From Nostoc sp. LEGE 12450 (GTDB lineage: Bacteria; Cyanobacteriota; Cyanobacteriia; Cyanobacteriales; Nostocaceae), in NCBI RefSeq assembly GCF_015206895.1, contig NZ_JADEXU010000002.1, positions 1-64,000 on the forward strand: a DNA stretch of 64,000 bases. The letters run 5' to 3'. The notes below the pieces were generated by a model. That model did no database searches. It had not been told where the DNA came from and was given only the letters and a program-made list of their open reading frames with translations. Positions 54,795-64,000 of the stretch are shown here, in pieces; within the stretch, counting starts at the first letter, position 1, and each line of letters begins with the position of its first letter. Made by a program: the position numbers and the translations under genes.

Positions 54795-55242
54795 CTAAAA
54801 AACCTGTAGATTGAGTGACACATACCGAGAATTTTTTAATATTACTATCCACATTTAGCACTTCTTTTTGTTAGACATAAAGAAATACAAAAACAAGTGC
54901 AATACTTTTCGGTTAAGGGGGAAAGGGGAAAGGGAAAGGGTTTGAATTTCCCTTTCCCCATTACCCTTTAACCTTTCCCCAGACCAAAAGAGAGATTATT
55001 GGGTTTAACCGAAAAGTATTGAAAAGAAGTGCTGATCAAGTCAATCAGTTTTCTCTAACCCTGATTTTAGGTTAGGTATTTTCATTAATCTATAATTGTT
55101 GACAATCAGTAGGTTTTAACGGAGTCTACTTTATACTTCAAATGACCATTGTGAAGTGCGATCGCTTTCCCGCTCGCACTTCACCCTATATCACTCAATT
55201 TTTTATTTTGTCATAGGCGCGATCACTCCTATGATTTTTGTC
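54795..55242. other. Intergenic region with MITE-like element
   Basis: About 450 bases without a gene. It holds the MITE-like element at 54890-55031 and, further right, a hairpin-like AGTGCGATCGCTTTCCCGCTCGCACTTC stretch (about 55154-55182, two arms of GTGCGA/TCGCAC type) that could terminate the glgX-side transcripts. Confidence 0.5.
54890..55031. mobile_element. MITE-like element, second copy
   Basis: Left end CAATACTTTTCGGTTAA (54900-54916) and right end TTAACCGAAAAGTATTG (55005-55021) are perfect inverted repeats of 17 bases. Flanking direct repeats AAAACAAGTG (54890-54899) and AAAAGAAGTG (55022-55031) differ at one base of ten. The TIR layout CAATACxxTTCxGTTAA is shared with the element at 18202-18333. 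The interior is purine-rich (AGGGGGAAAGGGG) and noncoding. Confidence 0.8.
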
Positions 55243-57372
55243 TTACGAAGCAAGACGACGTAACACTATCAGAGAGCGGTCTGTAACTGGCACAGTTTGC
55301 TCACCCATAACCAACTTTCCTGGGCTAAGGAAGCGAGATTCGTTGGTGTCAATAACTATTTCCCATTCCCTATCCTGGAAAACATTGGGTAAAGCAAACT
55401 CAATCGTTTCGTAGTGAGCATTAAAAAATAGCAGAAAGCTCTCATCAATAATCCGTTCACCACGGCGGCCAGGAGTAACAATGCCCTCGCCATTCAAGAA
55501 AATTTCCATAGCTTTGGCATAACTAACTAGCCACTGCTTTTCAGTCATTTCGCTACCATCGTCATTAAACCAACCAATATCACTGATCCCAAAACCGTGA
55601 ATAGGACGACCTTGAAACCACTTACGCCGCCGAAATACTGGATGCTGATGACGAAAATAAATCAGCTCGCGGGCAAAATCTAGTAGTTCGGAATTAGACT
55701 TTTGTAAACTCCAATCACGCCAGGCAATTTCATTATCTTGGCAGTATACATTGTTGTTACCCTTCTGAGTGCAACCAATTTCATCTCCTCCTAATAGCAT
55801 GGGTATGCCTTGAGACAGCATTAAAGTTGCTAAAAAGTTGCGTCGCTGACGTTGCCGTAAGCGGATTACATCTGGGTCATTGGTTTCTCCTTCTACACCG
55901 CAATTCCAAGAGCGATTATGGCTTTCCCCATCCCGACTATCTTCACCGTTGGCATGATTATGCTTTTCGTTGTAGCTGACCAAATCATTGAGCGTGAAGC
56001 CATCATGAGCAGTAACGAAATTAATACTGGCACTGGGATTACGCCCGTTTGCTTGGTAAAGGTCAGGACTACCAGTAAAACAGTAAGCAAATTGTCCGAG
56101 GCTATCATCCTCACCACGCCAAAAATCCCGCACAGTATCACGATATCTGCCATTCCATTCAGACCAACGTAAAGGAAAATTGCCAACTTGATAACCGCCT
56201 TCTCCCAAATCCCAAGGTTCAGCAATCAGCTTTACATCTGCCAGAACTGGATCTTGATGAATAATATCAAAAAAAGCTGCGAGACTATCTACTTCATATA
56301 GTTCTCGCGCTAATGCCGAAGCTAAATCAAACCGAAAGCCATCAACATGCATTTCTGTTACCCAATAGCGCAGGCTATCCATGATTAACTTCAGAACTTG
56401 GGCATGACGCACATTTAGGGAGTTGCCGCAGCCTGTGAAGTCCATGTAGTAACGGGAATTATCTTTGACCAAGCGGTAGTACACAGCATTATCGATGCCT
56501 CGTAGCGATAATGTTGGCCCTAAATGATTGCCTTCGCCAGTGTGGTTATAAACTACATCTAAAATTACTTCAATGCCAGCAGAGTGTAAGTCCTTGACCA
56601 TCTGCTTAAACTCAGTCACTTGTTGTCCGACTGATCCACTAGCGCTGTAACCAGAGTAGGGGGTGAAATAATTAATAGAATCGTAACCCCAATAGTTTTT
56701 GAGTCCTTTATTTACCAGAAATCCTGGAGAAGATAAAAAGTGATGTACAGGCATCAATTCCACAGATGTGATTCCTAGTTGTTGGAGATATTGAATTGCA
56801 ACTGGATGTGCCAGCCCTGCATAAGTACCACGTAATTCTTCTGGAATTTCTGGGTGTTGTTTAGTAAAACCTCTAACGTGAGTTTCATAAATAATAGTTT
56901 CGTGCCACGGTATAGAAAGTAGTTTGTCATCTCCCCAATCAAAAGACTGATCGACAACAATACACTTCGGCATAATTTCGGCATTATCTAAATCAGAAAA
57001 AGCGAGGTCTTGTTCTAGTGCATCTAAAGAGTAGCCAAAATTAGCTGGACTATCGCTAATTTCCCCATCAATTGCCTTGGCATAGGGATCAATTAATAGT
57101 TTATTAGGGTTAAAGCGATGACCAAGTTCTGGGGCCCAAGGGCCATGTACTCTAAAACCATACCGTTGCCCAGGCCCGACTCCTGGTAGATAAGCGTGCC
57201 AAACAAAATTATTTTTTTCTGTTAAAGGCAAGCGAATTTCATGATTCTCAGCATCAAACAAACAAAGTTCTACACCTGTTGCATTTTCCGAAAATAAAGC
57301 AAAATTCGTACCTTTCCCATCCCAACTAGCACCCAAGGGATATACATTCCCAGGCCATACAGCTACATACAT
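55243..57372 (-). CDS. glgX: Glycogen debranching enzyme GlgX
   Basis: A 709-residue GH13 isoamylase-type enzyme that cleaves alpha-1,6 branches of glycogen. Passages: SWDGKGTNFALFSENATGVE (CBM48), VDGFRFDLASALARELYEVD (Asp nucleophile), VKLIAEPWDLGEGGYQVGNF (Glu acid), NFVTAHDGFTLNDLVSYNEK (Asp). Length is typical. It diverges from the sucrose-phosphate-synthase-like gene about 890 bases away. Confidence 0.95.
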   Translation of the reverse strand: MYVAVWPGNVYPLGASWDGKGTNFALFSENATGVELCLFDAENHEIRLPLTEKNNFVWHAYLPGVGPGQRYGFRVHGPWAPELGHRFNPNKLLIDPYAKAIDGEISDSPANFGYSLDALEQDLAFSDLDNAEIMPKCIVVDQSFDWGDDKLLSIPWHETIIYETHVRGFTKQHPEIPEELRGTYAGLAHPVAIQYLQQLGITSVELMPVHHFLSSPGFLVNKGLKNYWGYDSINYFTPYSGYSASGSVGQQVTEFKQMVKDLHSAGIEVILDVVYNHTGEGNHLGPTLSLRGIDNAVYYRLVKDNSRYYMDFTGCGNSLNVRHAQVLKLIMDSLRYWVTEMHVDGFRFDLASALARELYEVDSLAAFFDIIHQDPVLADVKLIAEPWDLGEGGYQVGNFPLRWSEWNGRYRDTVRDFWRGEDDSLGQFAYCFTGSPDLYQANGRNPSASINFVTAHDGFTLNDLVSYNEKHNHANGEDSRDGESHNRSWNCGVEGETNDPDVIRLRQRQRRNFLATLMLSQGIPMLLGGDEIGCTQKGNNNVYCQDNEIAWRDWSLQKSNSELLDFARELIYFRHQHPVFRRRKWFQGRPIHGFGISDIGWFNDDGSEMTEKQWLVSYAKAMEIFLNGEGIVTPGRRGERIIDESFLLFFNAHYETIEFALPNVFQDREWEIVIDTNESRFLSPGKLVMGEQTVPVTDRSLIVLRRLAS

Positions 57373-58261
57373 AAGCGAATTACCAAGAACTAATTTTACT
57401 GTTAATAAAAAACTTAAAGATGTCTTTAATAATTAATATAAGTTAATTTTCAGGTTAAAGCTAATAAGTTTAAACTAAATAAATTACTGTTTTATTGCAA
57501 CTTTTATCCTTGAAAAGTCTTAAAATCTGATAATAATGATTACTTTACATTTGAAAATAGAATTTTTAATCGTCAGGTGATAATATTGGCAACATCCTTG
57601 TTACTTTTGAAGTCATAAATATGCTAACAAGTTTATCTGCACATCTTTTCAGTTTCATAACTCTACGAAAAATAGCAAATACCGACATCTACCAAAATGA
57701 ATAAAATTATTTATATCAGCGTGTAGATTTACTTAAAATATATTTTATGAGAACATTATATAACTTTTTGCACTTACTTATTGTTGTAATATTTGTATCT
57801 GATAGCAAGCATGATCTTGAGTGATAGAACTGCCCAATAAATATGGATTTCCTTTAGCCAATGCGTTGTTGTGGAAGAAATAAATTTACTATCTACTAAA
57901 TGTATTGATATATTTTGAGCGGCAAAAGATACAGATAAAAGTGAAACTACGGAATAAAAGCAAGAATACGTTGAATTTTAAAGACAAATATCACCTTACC
58001 ATTTATGCCATCCGGTATATGTGCGCGAACCGCAATAGCGATTAACTTAAATATTAGGAAAATGCGCGAATTGGCTGGGTTTAAGCTAAAGGGAATCAAT
58101 AAAAGCCCTTTGGCTTACTTTTTTAGCGATGGTATTGACGTACAGTCTCACTGCCTGCGTTTTTCAAGCCTTGGGAGTTTTTAACAAGCTCACTAAGCTG
58201 TTATGCTGCCGTGTTCAGGCAAAATCTCTAGTAGAAATCAACCTGTATTAGGAAATGGGCG
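57373..58261. other. 889-base noncoding region between divergent carbohydrate genes
   Basis: No gene seen: frames are broken by stops in an AT-rich sequence. It likely holds promoters of glgX (left) and of the sucrose-phosphate-synthase-like gene (right). A terminator-like hairpin lies at 58083-58124. Confidence 0.5.
58083..58124 (+). terminator. Terminator-like hairpin
   Basis: Stem AAGCTAAAGGG (58083-58093) pairs with CCCTTTGGCTT (58106-58116) and is followed by ACTTTTTT. It lies 140 bases before the sucrose-phosphate-synthase-like start, where it might attenuate transcription, or end an unseen short RNA. Confidence 0.45.
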
Positions 58262-59767
58262 ATGCACATTGGATTTCTCAACCCTCAAGGCAATTTTGAT
58301 TCAAACAATAGTCACATAACCAAACACCCAGATTTTGGGGGTCAACTGATTTACGTTAAGCAAGTCGCCATAGCTATAGCCGAAAAGGGACACAAAGTTG
58401 ATATTCTCACCCGTCAAATTATTGACCCGGAATGGCCAGAATTTGCCGAAGCGTTTGACACTTATCCAGGAATCGATAACGTCCGCATTATCCGCTTACC
58501 AGCTGGGCCAAAAGAATTTCTTCCCAAAGAGTTGTTATGGACTCATCTGATTAGTGATTGGGTACCCAATATCTTGGAATTTTATCAACAGCAAGGTGGC
58601 TTACCCGATGCTATGACTGCTCACTACGCCGATGGAGGGCTGTGTGGCGTTCTAATTGAAGAGGATACAGGCATACCTTTTACCTTTACTGCTCATTCTC
58701 TTGGTGCCCAAAAGATGGACAAGCTGGAAGTCACTTCAGAGAATCTGTTAGAAATAGATGAGCAATTCCATTTTAAATATCGCATCCTAGCCGAACGCCT
58801 GAGCATGAATCGCTCGGTCGTTAATATCACCAGTACACGACAAGAACGCTTTCAACAGTATTCTCATCGAGTTTATAGGAGTGCAGTGGATGTAGACAAT
58901 GACAACCGCTTTGCAGTGATTCCACCGGGAGCAGATTTCTCGATTTTCGGTGCAAAAGCACGTTCCGAAAATGAGAAAGCGACTGAAGAGTTCATTCAGG
59001 AGCGATTGGCACGGGATATTGCAGAGCCACGTAGAGATTTGCCTGTCATTGTAGCATCCAGTCGATTAGAGCTTAAAAAAAACATATTAGGGCTAGTGCA
59101 AGCCTTCGCAATCAGTCCAACACTTCAGGAACGAGCTAACTTGATGTTGCTTACAGGGGGACTGGACGATCCCTTACGAGAAGAGGCTAGTGACAGCATA
59201 GCTGAAGAGGTATTAGCCCCCATTCGAGAGGTGGTCAAGGAAAACGACTTGTGGGGCAAGATTAGTGCATTTGGCTTGTCAGATCAGTCTCAAGAGTCAC
59301 TGGCAGCAGCCTATCGGTTTATGGTTAAACGCCGCTCGGTATTTGCGCTGACAGCACTTTACGAACCCTTTGGGCTTGCTCCTTTAGAAGCAGCAGTTGC
59401 AGGTTTACCAGTGGTAGCAACCAAGAACGGTGGCCCTAGCGAAAGCTTGCGACAGGGAAATAAGGAATATGGCATACTCGTAGACCCAGAAGATCCTGCT
59501 GATATTGCACGAGGCTTGGAGCGGGTGCTATGTGATGCTCAAGAGTGGGACTATTTTGCCCAAGCTGGTCAGCAACGGGTTCTGAAGACGTACAGTTGGG
59601 AATCTACTGCTGAAAACTACCTGACTTTGCTTGAGCAGATTCTGTCTTTACCGGAAACCCGCGATCGCGCTGAACTCCTGCCCATCCATCCCTACTTTCG
59701 TAATCCAGAATCGCAGACCGATGTTTCTTTGGAAGAATTAAGCGACCTCTACTTTGGGGTTAATTAA
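58262..59767 (+). CDS. Sucrose-phosphate-synthase-like glycosyltransferase (GT4)
   Basis: A 501-residue GT-B enzyme. MHIGFLNPQGNFDSNNSHIT, HPDFGGQLIYVKQVAIAIAE, FTAHSLGAQKMDKLEV, VIPPGADFSIF, VASSRLELKKNI and the donor-site block FALTALYEPFGLAPLEAAVA follow the plan of the Halothermothrix-type sucrose phosphate synthase. The SPS reaction uses UDP-glucose and fructose 6-phosphate. No phosphatase domain is fused. An AGGA-like site precedes ATG 58262. It ends tail-to-tail with the FHA-type gene, overlapping by 4 bases. With neutral invertase at 2369, it points to sucrose turnover. Confidence 0.85.
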   Translation: MHIGFLNPQGNFDSNNSHITKHPDFGGQLIYVKQVAIAIAEKGHKVDILTRQIIDPEWPEFAEAFDTYPGIDNVRIIRLPAGPKEFLPKELLWTHLISDWVPNILEFYQQQGGLPDAMTAHYADGGLCGVLIEEDTGIPFTFTAHSLGAQKMDKLEVTSENLLEIDEQFHFKYRILAERLSMNRSVVNITSTRQERFQQYSHRVYRSAVDVDNDNRFAVIPPGADFSIFGAKARSENEKATEEFIQERLARDIAEPRRDLPVIVASSRLELKKNILGLVQAFAISPTLQERANLMLLTGGLDDPLREEASDSIAEEVLAPIREVVKENDLWGKISAFGLSDQSQESLAAAYRFMVKRRSVFALTALYEPFGLAPLEAAVAGLPVVATKNGGPSESLRQGNKEYGILVDPEDPADIARGLERVLCDAQEWDYFAQAGQQRVLKTYSWESTAENYLTLLEQILSLPETRDRAELLPIHPYFRNPESQTDVSLEELSDLYFGVN

Positions 59768-62223
59768 TTTTGAGATGTAGCCGCACAGGTTAATGCTGTT
59801 TGTACCTGATTCGGAGATTGATTGCTAATTAATTCAATTTTACCTTGGGCATTACGTCGCCAAGATGTAGCTTGAACAAGTATTTCTGGGGATTTCTGTA
59901 TTTGTGCTTTGACTGGTTGTGTTGTGTGGAATGCAGAGATGTCGCGGATGTCTGACCAAGTGCGATCGCTCATAATTTCCTGTGTCGGATTTTGCGGTAT
60001 CCCACCTCTACCTGTGGCGACAAAACTACTACCACTGCTATTTGCACATCCTGTAGCGATTTTTTGGGAAGAATCACTAACATTCACAGGTAATTCCACT
60101 AGACCAGAATTGGGGTCAAAACCAATAGTATTAACGTTAACTGTACCATTCACTCCAAATTGTGAACTGGCAGTGATATCATTTTCTGGTGTTAGTTGCG
60201 GACGATATTCTAAACCAAAAATCCCCTGAGTTGTAATGTCAATATTTCCGCCTTTACCTTGGAAAGCATTGGCAATGATATCGCTGTTTTTCCAGGCGAG
60301 AATGATAGGTGAATTAATGGTAATGTTACCACCATTGCCAGCAGCACCAGCTTCAGAATTAATGAAGCTACCATTACGTATGAGCAAATAATCGCGGAGT
60401 TGGAGATTGATATTGCCTCCTTGACCAGCTTTTGTAGATGCGGAAAGACTACTATTGTTGAGATATAAGGTATTGGCATTAACGTTTAAGGTACCTGCAT
60501 CACCTTGAACTTCATTTTCGACAAAAACTCTTGCCCCATCACGAATGGTTAATTTAGGAGTATTAATTGTGACACTGCCTGCATTTGCCTTGGAGGTACT
60601 ATTGTTACTAATGTTTGTAGAAGTTCTCACTAGAAATAAACGGGCGATCGCCCCAATATAACTAGGATTTTCTGCGTCTTTCATGCCCCTAACATCAATT
60701 GACTCAGTGGCATTAATGGTAAGATTGCCAGCATTCCCACTACTCACACTCGAAACTGAGACTAAACCTCCATCTTGTATTGACAATTTCCGGGTATCTA
60801 AATGTAAGTCTCCTGCATCTCCTGGGCCAAAAGTATTCGCTGATAGCAAGCTGATAAAAAGCGATCCAGGAGGAGAATCCAAACTTGAGACATTCACAGT
60901 ATCAGCAGTAACTTTAACATTGCCACCCTGACCGCTAGAAAAGCTCCTAGTACCAACATTAGCACCGCCCAAAATTGAAAGGCTATCAGTAGAAATCGAT
61001 AAATCTCCACCTTGCTTAGTTCCAAAAGCAGCAGCAACAAGTACACCAAAGATCGGAACAGTAGATGGATCTTTCGGATCAACCCCACCCACAGACACTG
61101 CATTGGCATTGATTGTGATGTTACCACCACGGGCTGAATTATAGCTACGATTCATGACAATTGCCCCGCGATCAATGGTCAATGTTGGAGTTGTAATCAC
61201 AATATTTCCTGCGGTTCCTGATAGTAGAACTTCATTGACTATGCCACTGGAACTGCGAAAATCTGCTGATTTACCAACTACTTGTAGCGATTCTGTAGCA
61301 TTAACAGTAATATCACCTGCTTTACTGTTGCCTAAATTTTGTACTACCAGCAAAGAACCATCCTGAAGATCGAGCTGTTTACCCTGAAGTTGAATCGAAC
61401 CGGGGCTGGTTCCGCGTACAGATGCAACAGCACCTTGACTCATTTGGATATTACCAAAGCTAGAGCCAATACTTGGATAGCTAAACGTTAATGCTTGCGG
61501 CGTGAGATGGATATTTGCACTGCCTTGGGTAATGCTGCCAAGTTCGATTCGTCCTCCTGGTGCGGAAAGAAAGCTACTATCGAGAACGAGATCACCACCT
61601 ATCAAAGCTAGTGTTTTTTCAGGTAAAACCTGCAAGCCATTTGTACTAGTTAATCCAGAAACAGAAGTTGTGGGGTTCAATCTACTATTATTTCCCACTC
61701 CTTGCACGGAAATAGTTCCCGGATTGCCCCCAAGTTGTAACCCTACAGGTACACTCATAGTTAACAATGGGGATTTAGTTATGTTGGTGCTAAACTCGTT
61801 GCCATCAGCAAATTGGATGCTATTAGCGGTTGTGCCGACAAAAGAACCACCAACGTTTAAGCTAGCATTTGCACCAAATATAATCCCCGCCGGGTTGAGT
61901 AAGAAAAGGTTAACACCGCTATTAGTGTTGATAGAACCATTAATATAAGAAATACTATTACCAGTGACGCGACTAAAAATATTTTGAATGTTGGAATTAT
62001 GGCTGAAAGTTGCAGAACCACCTGTAGGAATAGAGAATTGGCTAAAGCTGTGAAATAAATTATTGCTAACAACAGTACCGCCAGTAATGTTGTAACTATT
62101 ACTGCTAGACACAGCGGTGTTGAGAGTGCCATCAGGCGTGACCTGCGCTTGAACACTGCTGTTACCAATAGCAGATATATAGATTGCACCAATTAAGCTT
62201 AAGTTAGTAAAAGTTATTTTCAT
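59764..62223 (-). CDS. Filamentous haemagglutinin N-terminal-domain secreted protein (TpsA-like)
   Basis: An 819-residue protein with a signal peptide (LSLIGAIYISAIGNSSVQAQ). The FHA N-terminal secretion domain is SFSQFSIPTGGSATFSHNSN, then VNLFLLNPAGIIFGANASLN. A long beta-helix follows with repeats such as GNITINANAVSVGG and GGNITINSPIILAW. These proteins are secreted through a TpsB/ShlB-type outer-membrane partner; no partner gene is in the window. No adhesin or toxin domain is recognised at the C-terminus, which ends ALTCAATSQN. Confidence 0.9.
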   Translation of the reverse strand: MKITFTNLSLIGAIYISAIGNSSVQAQVTPDGTLNTAVSSSNSYNITGGTVVSNNLFHSFSQFSIPTGGSATFSHNSNIQNIFSRVTGNSISYINGSINTNSGVNLFLLNPAGIIFGANASLNVGGSFVGTTANSIQFADGNEFSTNITKSPLLTMSVPVGLQLGGNPGTISVQGVGNNSRLNPTTSVSGLTSTNGLQVLPEKTLALIGGDLVLDSSFLSAPGGRIELGSITQGSANIHLTPQALTFSYPSIGSSFGNIQMSQGAVASVRGTSPGSIQLQGKQLDLQDGSLLVVQNLGNSKAGDITVNATESLQVVGKSADFRSSSGIVNEVLLSGTAGNIVITTPTLTIDRGAIVMNRSYNSARGGNITINANAVSVGGVDPKDPSTVPIFGVLVAAAFGTKQGGDLSISTDSLSILGGANVGTRSFSSGQGGNVKVTADTVNVSSLDSPPGSLFISLLSANTFGPGDAGDLHLDTRKLSIQDGGLVSVSSVSSGNAGNLTINATESIDVRGMKDAENPSYIGAIARLFLVRTSTNISNNSTSKANAGSVTINTPKLTIRDGARVFVENEVQGDAGTLNVNANTLYLNNSSLSASTKAGQGGNINLQLRDYLLIRNGSFINSEAGAAGNGGNITINSPIILAWKNSDIIANAFQGKGGNIDITTQGIFGLEYRPQLTPENDITASSQFGVNGTVNVNTIGFDPNSGLVELPVNVSDSSQKIATGCANSSGSSFVATGRGGIPQNPTQEIMSDRTWSDIRDISAFHTTQPVKAQIQKSPEILVQATSWRRNAQGKIELISNQSPNQVQTALTCAATSQN

Positions 62224-62485
62224 CAGCCAAACTTGTAATGATTTATCTTGTGTCTAGTTTTCCCAAAATGAATTGAGCAATTGAGGTGGCTGTGTAATGT
62301 GATGGTGAGTTTTTTTCAGTTTTGATTAACAGCAGTACAAATTAATAATGGTGGTAAATAATTTCTTGGTTGAGGCAGGTAGGGGGAGAAAAATATACCC
62401 TCTTGGCTCCCCTGCTTCCCCTGTCTCTACACAGGTTAAGGTTTTTATGCCTAACCCAAGCATATTAATTCATATCTTCAACAAT

Positions 62486-64000
62486 TTAACTTTGAGTTTG
62501 AGCCAGAATTGGTAAGCTAATGACAAATTCTGTTCCTTCACCTGGAGTAGAATTTACATTTAGATTGCCACTGTGTTTTTCGACAACAATAGAATGAGCG
62601 ATTGCTAATCCTAATCCCGTTCCTTTACCAACACCTTTAGTAGTAAACAAATGATCAAATATCTTTTGTTTGACTGACTCGCTCATCCCCACTCCATTAT
62701 CAGCAATCTTCACCTCAACTTGTTGATATTTTAAGAAGGTGGTGATTGTAATTCGGTTAGGATTAGCTTTAATATCCTCAAATTCCCGGTCTGTATTTGA
62801 TTCATCCAAGGCATCAATAGAGTTGGCTAGGATATTCATAAATACTTGATTTAATTGTCCCGGAAAGCATTCAACTGGTGGCAAGCTACTGTAATTCGTC
62901 ACTATCTCAATTGCTGGACGGTGATCATTAGCTTTAAGACGATGTTTTAAAATTAGAATTGTACTATCAATCCCTTCATGAATGTTAAATGGAACTTTGT
63001 AATCTCTATCGGCACGAGAAAAAGTTCTGAGGCTCGTACTAATATTTTCTAGCCTCTCACAGGCCATAGTCATCGAATCAATTATTTTGGGTAAGTCTTC
63101 TAATGTATAATTCAAATCAATTTCTTCAGCATGGTTGATGATTTCATCTCCCGGATTGGATAGCTTTTCTTGATACAGTTTTAAGTGTTCAAAAACATCA
63201 ACAAAGGTGGGTTTCGCTTGTTTGAGACTGGCAGCAATAAAGCCCAAAGGATTATTCATTTCGTGAGCCACCCCAGCCACTAAGTTACCCAATGCAGACA
63301 TTTTTTCGTTTTGGACAATTTGTAATTGAGCTTGTTGCAAATCTTCTAAAGCTTGTCCGGCTTGCTGATAAAGTTGGGCATTTTCTAAAGCAATTGCCGC
63401 TTGGGAAGATAGTAGATTAATCACCTGTAACCGATTAGTAGTAAATACCCCTTGATTCAGTTGATTTTCTAGGTAGAGAATCCCCACCAAATGACCTTGG
63501 TTAATAATGGGTGTACATAATACACTTTGAGGTTGATGTCGGAGCATATATTCCCCAATCACACCGGGAATATTTGTTTTGCAATTATCTATGATGACGG
63601 TTTCTTGAGTATTTTTAACATAATTGATCAGTTTTATCGGAATATCTTGACAAGTGTCTAGTAGTTGTGAATCAAGAATGGTTTTGACATCAGTCTGAGA
63701 ATTTGACTGTTGATCGATAAAGGTAATTGCCCGCACTTGCCAAATATCTTCTTGAGGAAGAATTAATACAGATGTTTTCGCACCGGAATTTTCTAGGATA
63801 ATGCGAGTGAGGTTGCTGATAAGTACGTCTAATTCGATACAACTAGAGATGGTTTGAGCGGCTTTGAGAATACAGGTCAAATCTAGAGTATCAGAAATAC
63901 TAGTACTGCTGGTAGCATAAGTAGATGTACCGACAATGGTGGCTATGCTTTCTAAGGGATTAAAGTTGAATTCTTGCTGTTGCAAAATGGGTTTGAGTAA
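62486..64000 (-). CDS. GAF / sensor histidine kinase, C-terminal part (gene continues past the window)
   Basis: The frame stays open to the edge (LLKPILQQQEF reads across 63985), so the 5' end is missing; TTG 63985 is not a real start. The visible part has a GAF domain (QTISSCIELDVLISNLTRII to LLSSQAAIALENAQLYQQ) and a histidine kinase: H-box VAGVAHEMNNPLGFIA, N-box NILANSIDAL, DNGVGMSESVKQ and GKGTGLGLAIAHSI. It resembles the C-terminus of large cyanobacterial serine/threonine kinase, ATPase, GAF and histidine-kinase proteins. Confidence 0.9.
   Translation of the reverse strand, partial: LLKPILQQQEFNFNPLESIATIVGTSTYATSSTSISDTLDLTCILKAAQTISSCIELDVLISNLTRIILENSGAKTSVLILPQEDIWQVRAITFIDQQSNSQTDVKTILDSQLLDTCQDIPIKLINYVKNTQETVIIDNCKTNIPGVIGEYMLRHQPQSVLCTPIINQGHLVGILYLENQLNQGVFTTNRLQVINLLSSQAAIALENAQLYQQAGQALEDLQQAQLQIVQNEKMSALGNLVAGVAHEMNNPLGFIAASLKQAKPTFVDVFEHLKLYQEKLSNPGDEIINHAEEIDLNYTLEDLPKIIDSMTMACERLENISTSLRTFSRADRDYKVPFNIHEGIDSTILILKHRLKANDHRPAIEIVTNYSSLPPVECFPGQLNQVFMNILANSIDALDESNTDREFEDIKANPNRITITTFLKYQQVEVKIADNGVGMSESVKQKIFDHLFTTKGVGKGTGLGLAIAHSIVVEKHSGNLNVNSTPGEGTEFVISLPILAQTQS

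Noticed and set aside
55893-56225. 110-codon frame inside glgX
   Set aside because: Shadow of the clear GlgX frame.
57373-58261. Search for a tRNA or small RNA gene
   Set aside because: No cloverleaf-like sequence or known motif was seen by eye; a small RNA ending at the hairpin 58083-58124 cannot be ruled out.

Overview
The window looks like chromosomal DNA of a filamentous heterocystous cyanobacterium (Nostocales, Nostoc-like). Evidence: many HIP1 octamers (GCGATCGC), short heptanucleotide tandem repeats, small dispersed repeats, a valyl-tRNA synthetase with a CAAD thylakoid-anchoring domain, a Psb35-like small photosystem protein, DUF3370, neutral invertase and a sucrose-phosphate-synthase-like enzyme. 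I saw no tRNA, rRNA or CRISPR array.

Layout. 1-4 kb: Psb35-like protein, TerB-like protein, RsmB rRNA methyltransferase with a repeat-derived insert, and neutral invertase. 4.4-6.3 kb: two decayed genes (WD40/J-domain and HAD hydrolase), a VOC protein and a methyltransferase. 6.4-11 kb: SsuA-type binding lipoprotein, 5'-nucleotidase-type phosphatase, dual-specificity-type phosphatase and a methyltransferase. 11-14.3 kb: accessory stretch with a probable transposase remnant, a double-glycine leader peptide, a toxin-antitoxin pair with a frameshifted toxin, and a restriction-type nuclease. 14.8-18.2 kb: DrrAB-type ABC exporter, MarR regulator and MFS exporter as one operon. 18.2-19.8 kb: a MITE-like element, a 13-residue tandem-repeat protein, direct repeats and a palindrome. 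20-33 kb: mostly housekeeping (RecN, ABC1 kinase, DUF3370, ValRS), then a GxxExxY gene between inverted repeats and an AmpG-like permease with a BadF-type sugar kinase.

34-46 kb holds the most unusual content: two same-strand operons with three Rieske oxygenases, an AurF-like and a ferritin-like diiron protein, a sterol-desaturase-family hydroxylase, an Mpo1/DUF962-like protein, a 2Fe-2S ferredoxin, a GH3-type amide synthetase, a hexapeptide acyltransferase and a GNAT-like protein. I read it as an undescribed oxidative tailoring or biosynthetic cluster; the product is unknown. 46-53 kb is defence-like: an HNH-TPR fusion with a small Cys-rich protein, a HigBA-type pair between two copies of the 3' end of the adjacent D-aminoacylase gene, and an AAA ATPase with a DUF4276-like protein. 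53-64 kb: GT2 glycosyltransferase, NTF2-like membrane protein, a second MITE-like element, GlgX, sucrose-phosphate-synthase-like enzyme, an FHA-type secreted protein and the 3' part of a large GAF/histidine kinase that runs off the window.

Two points of mobile-DNA biology are well supported by sequence alone: two elements with the same type of 17-bp terminal inverted repeats and 10-bp flanking direct repeats, and at least four 29-bp small dispersed repeats, two of them inside reading frames.
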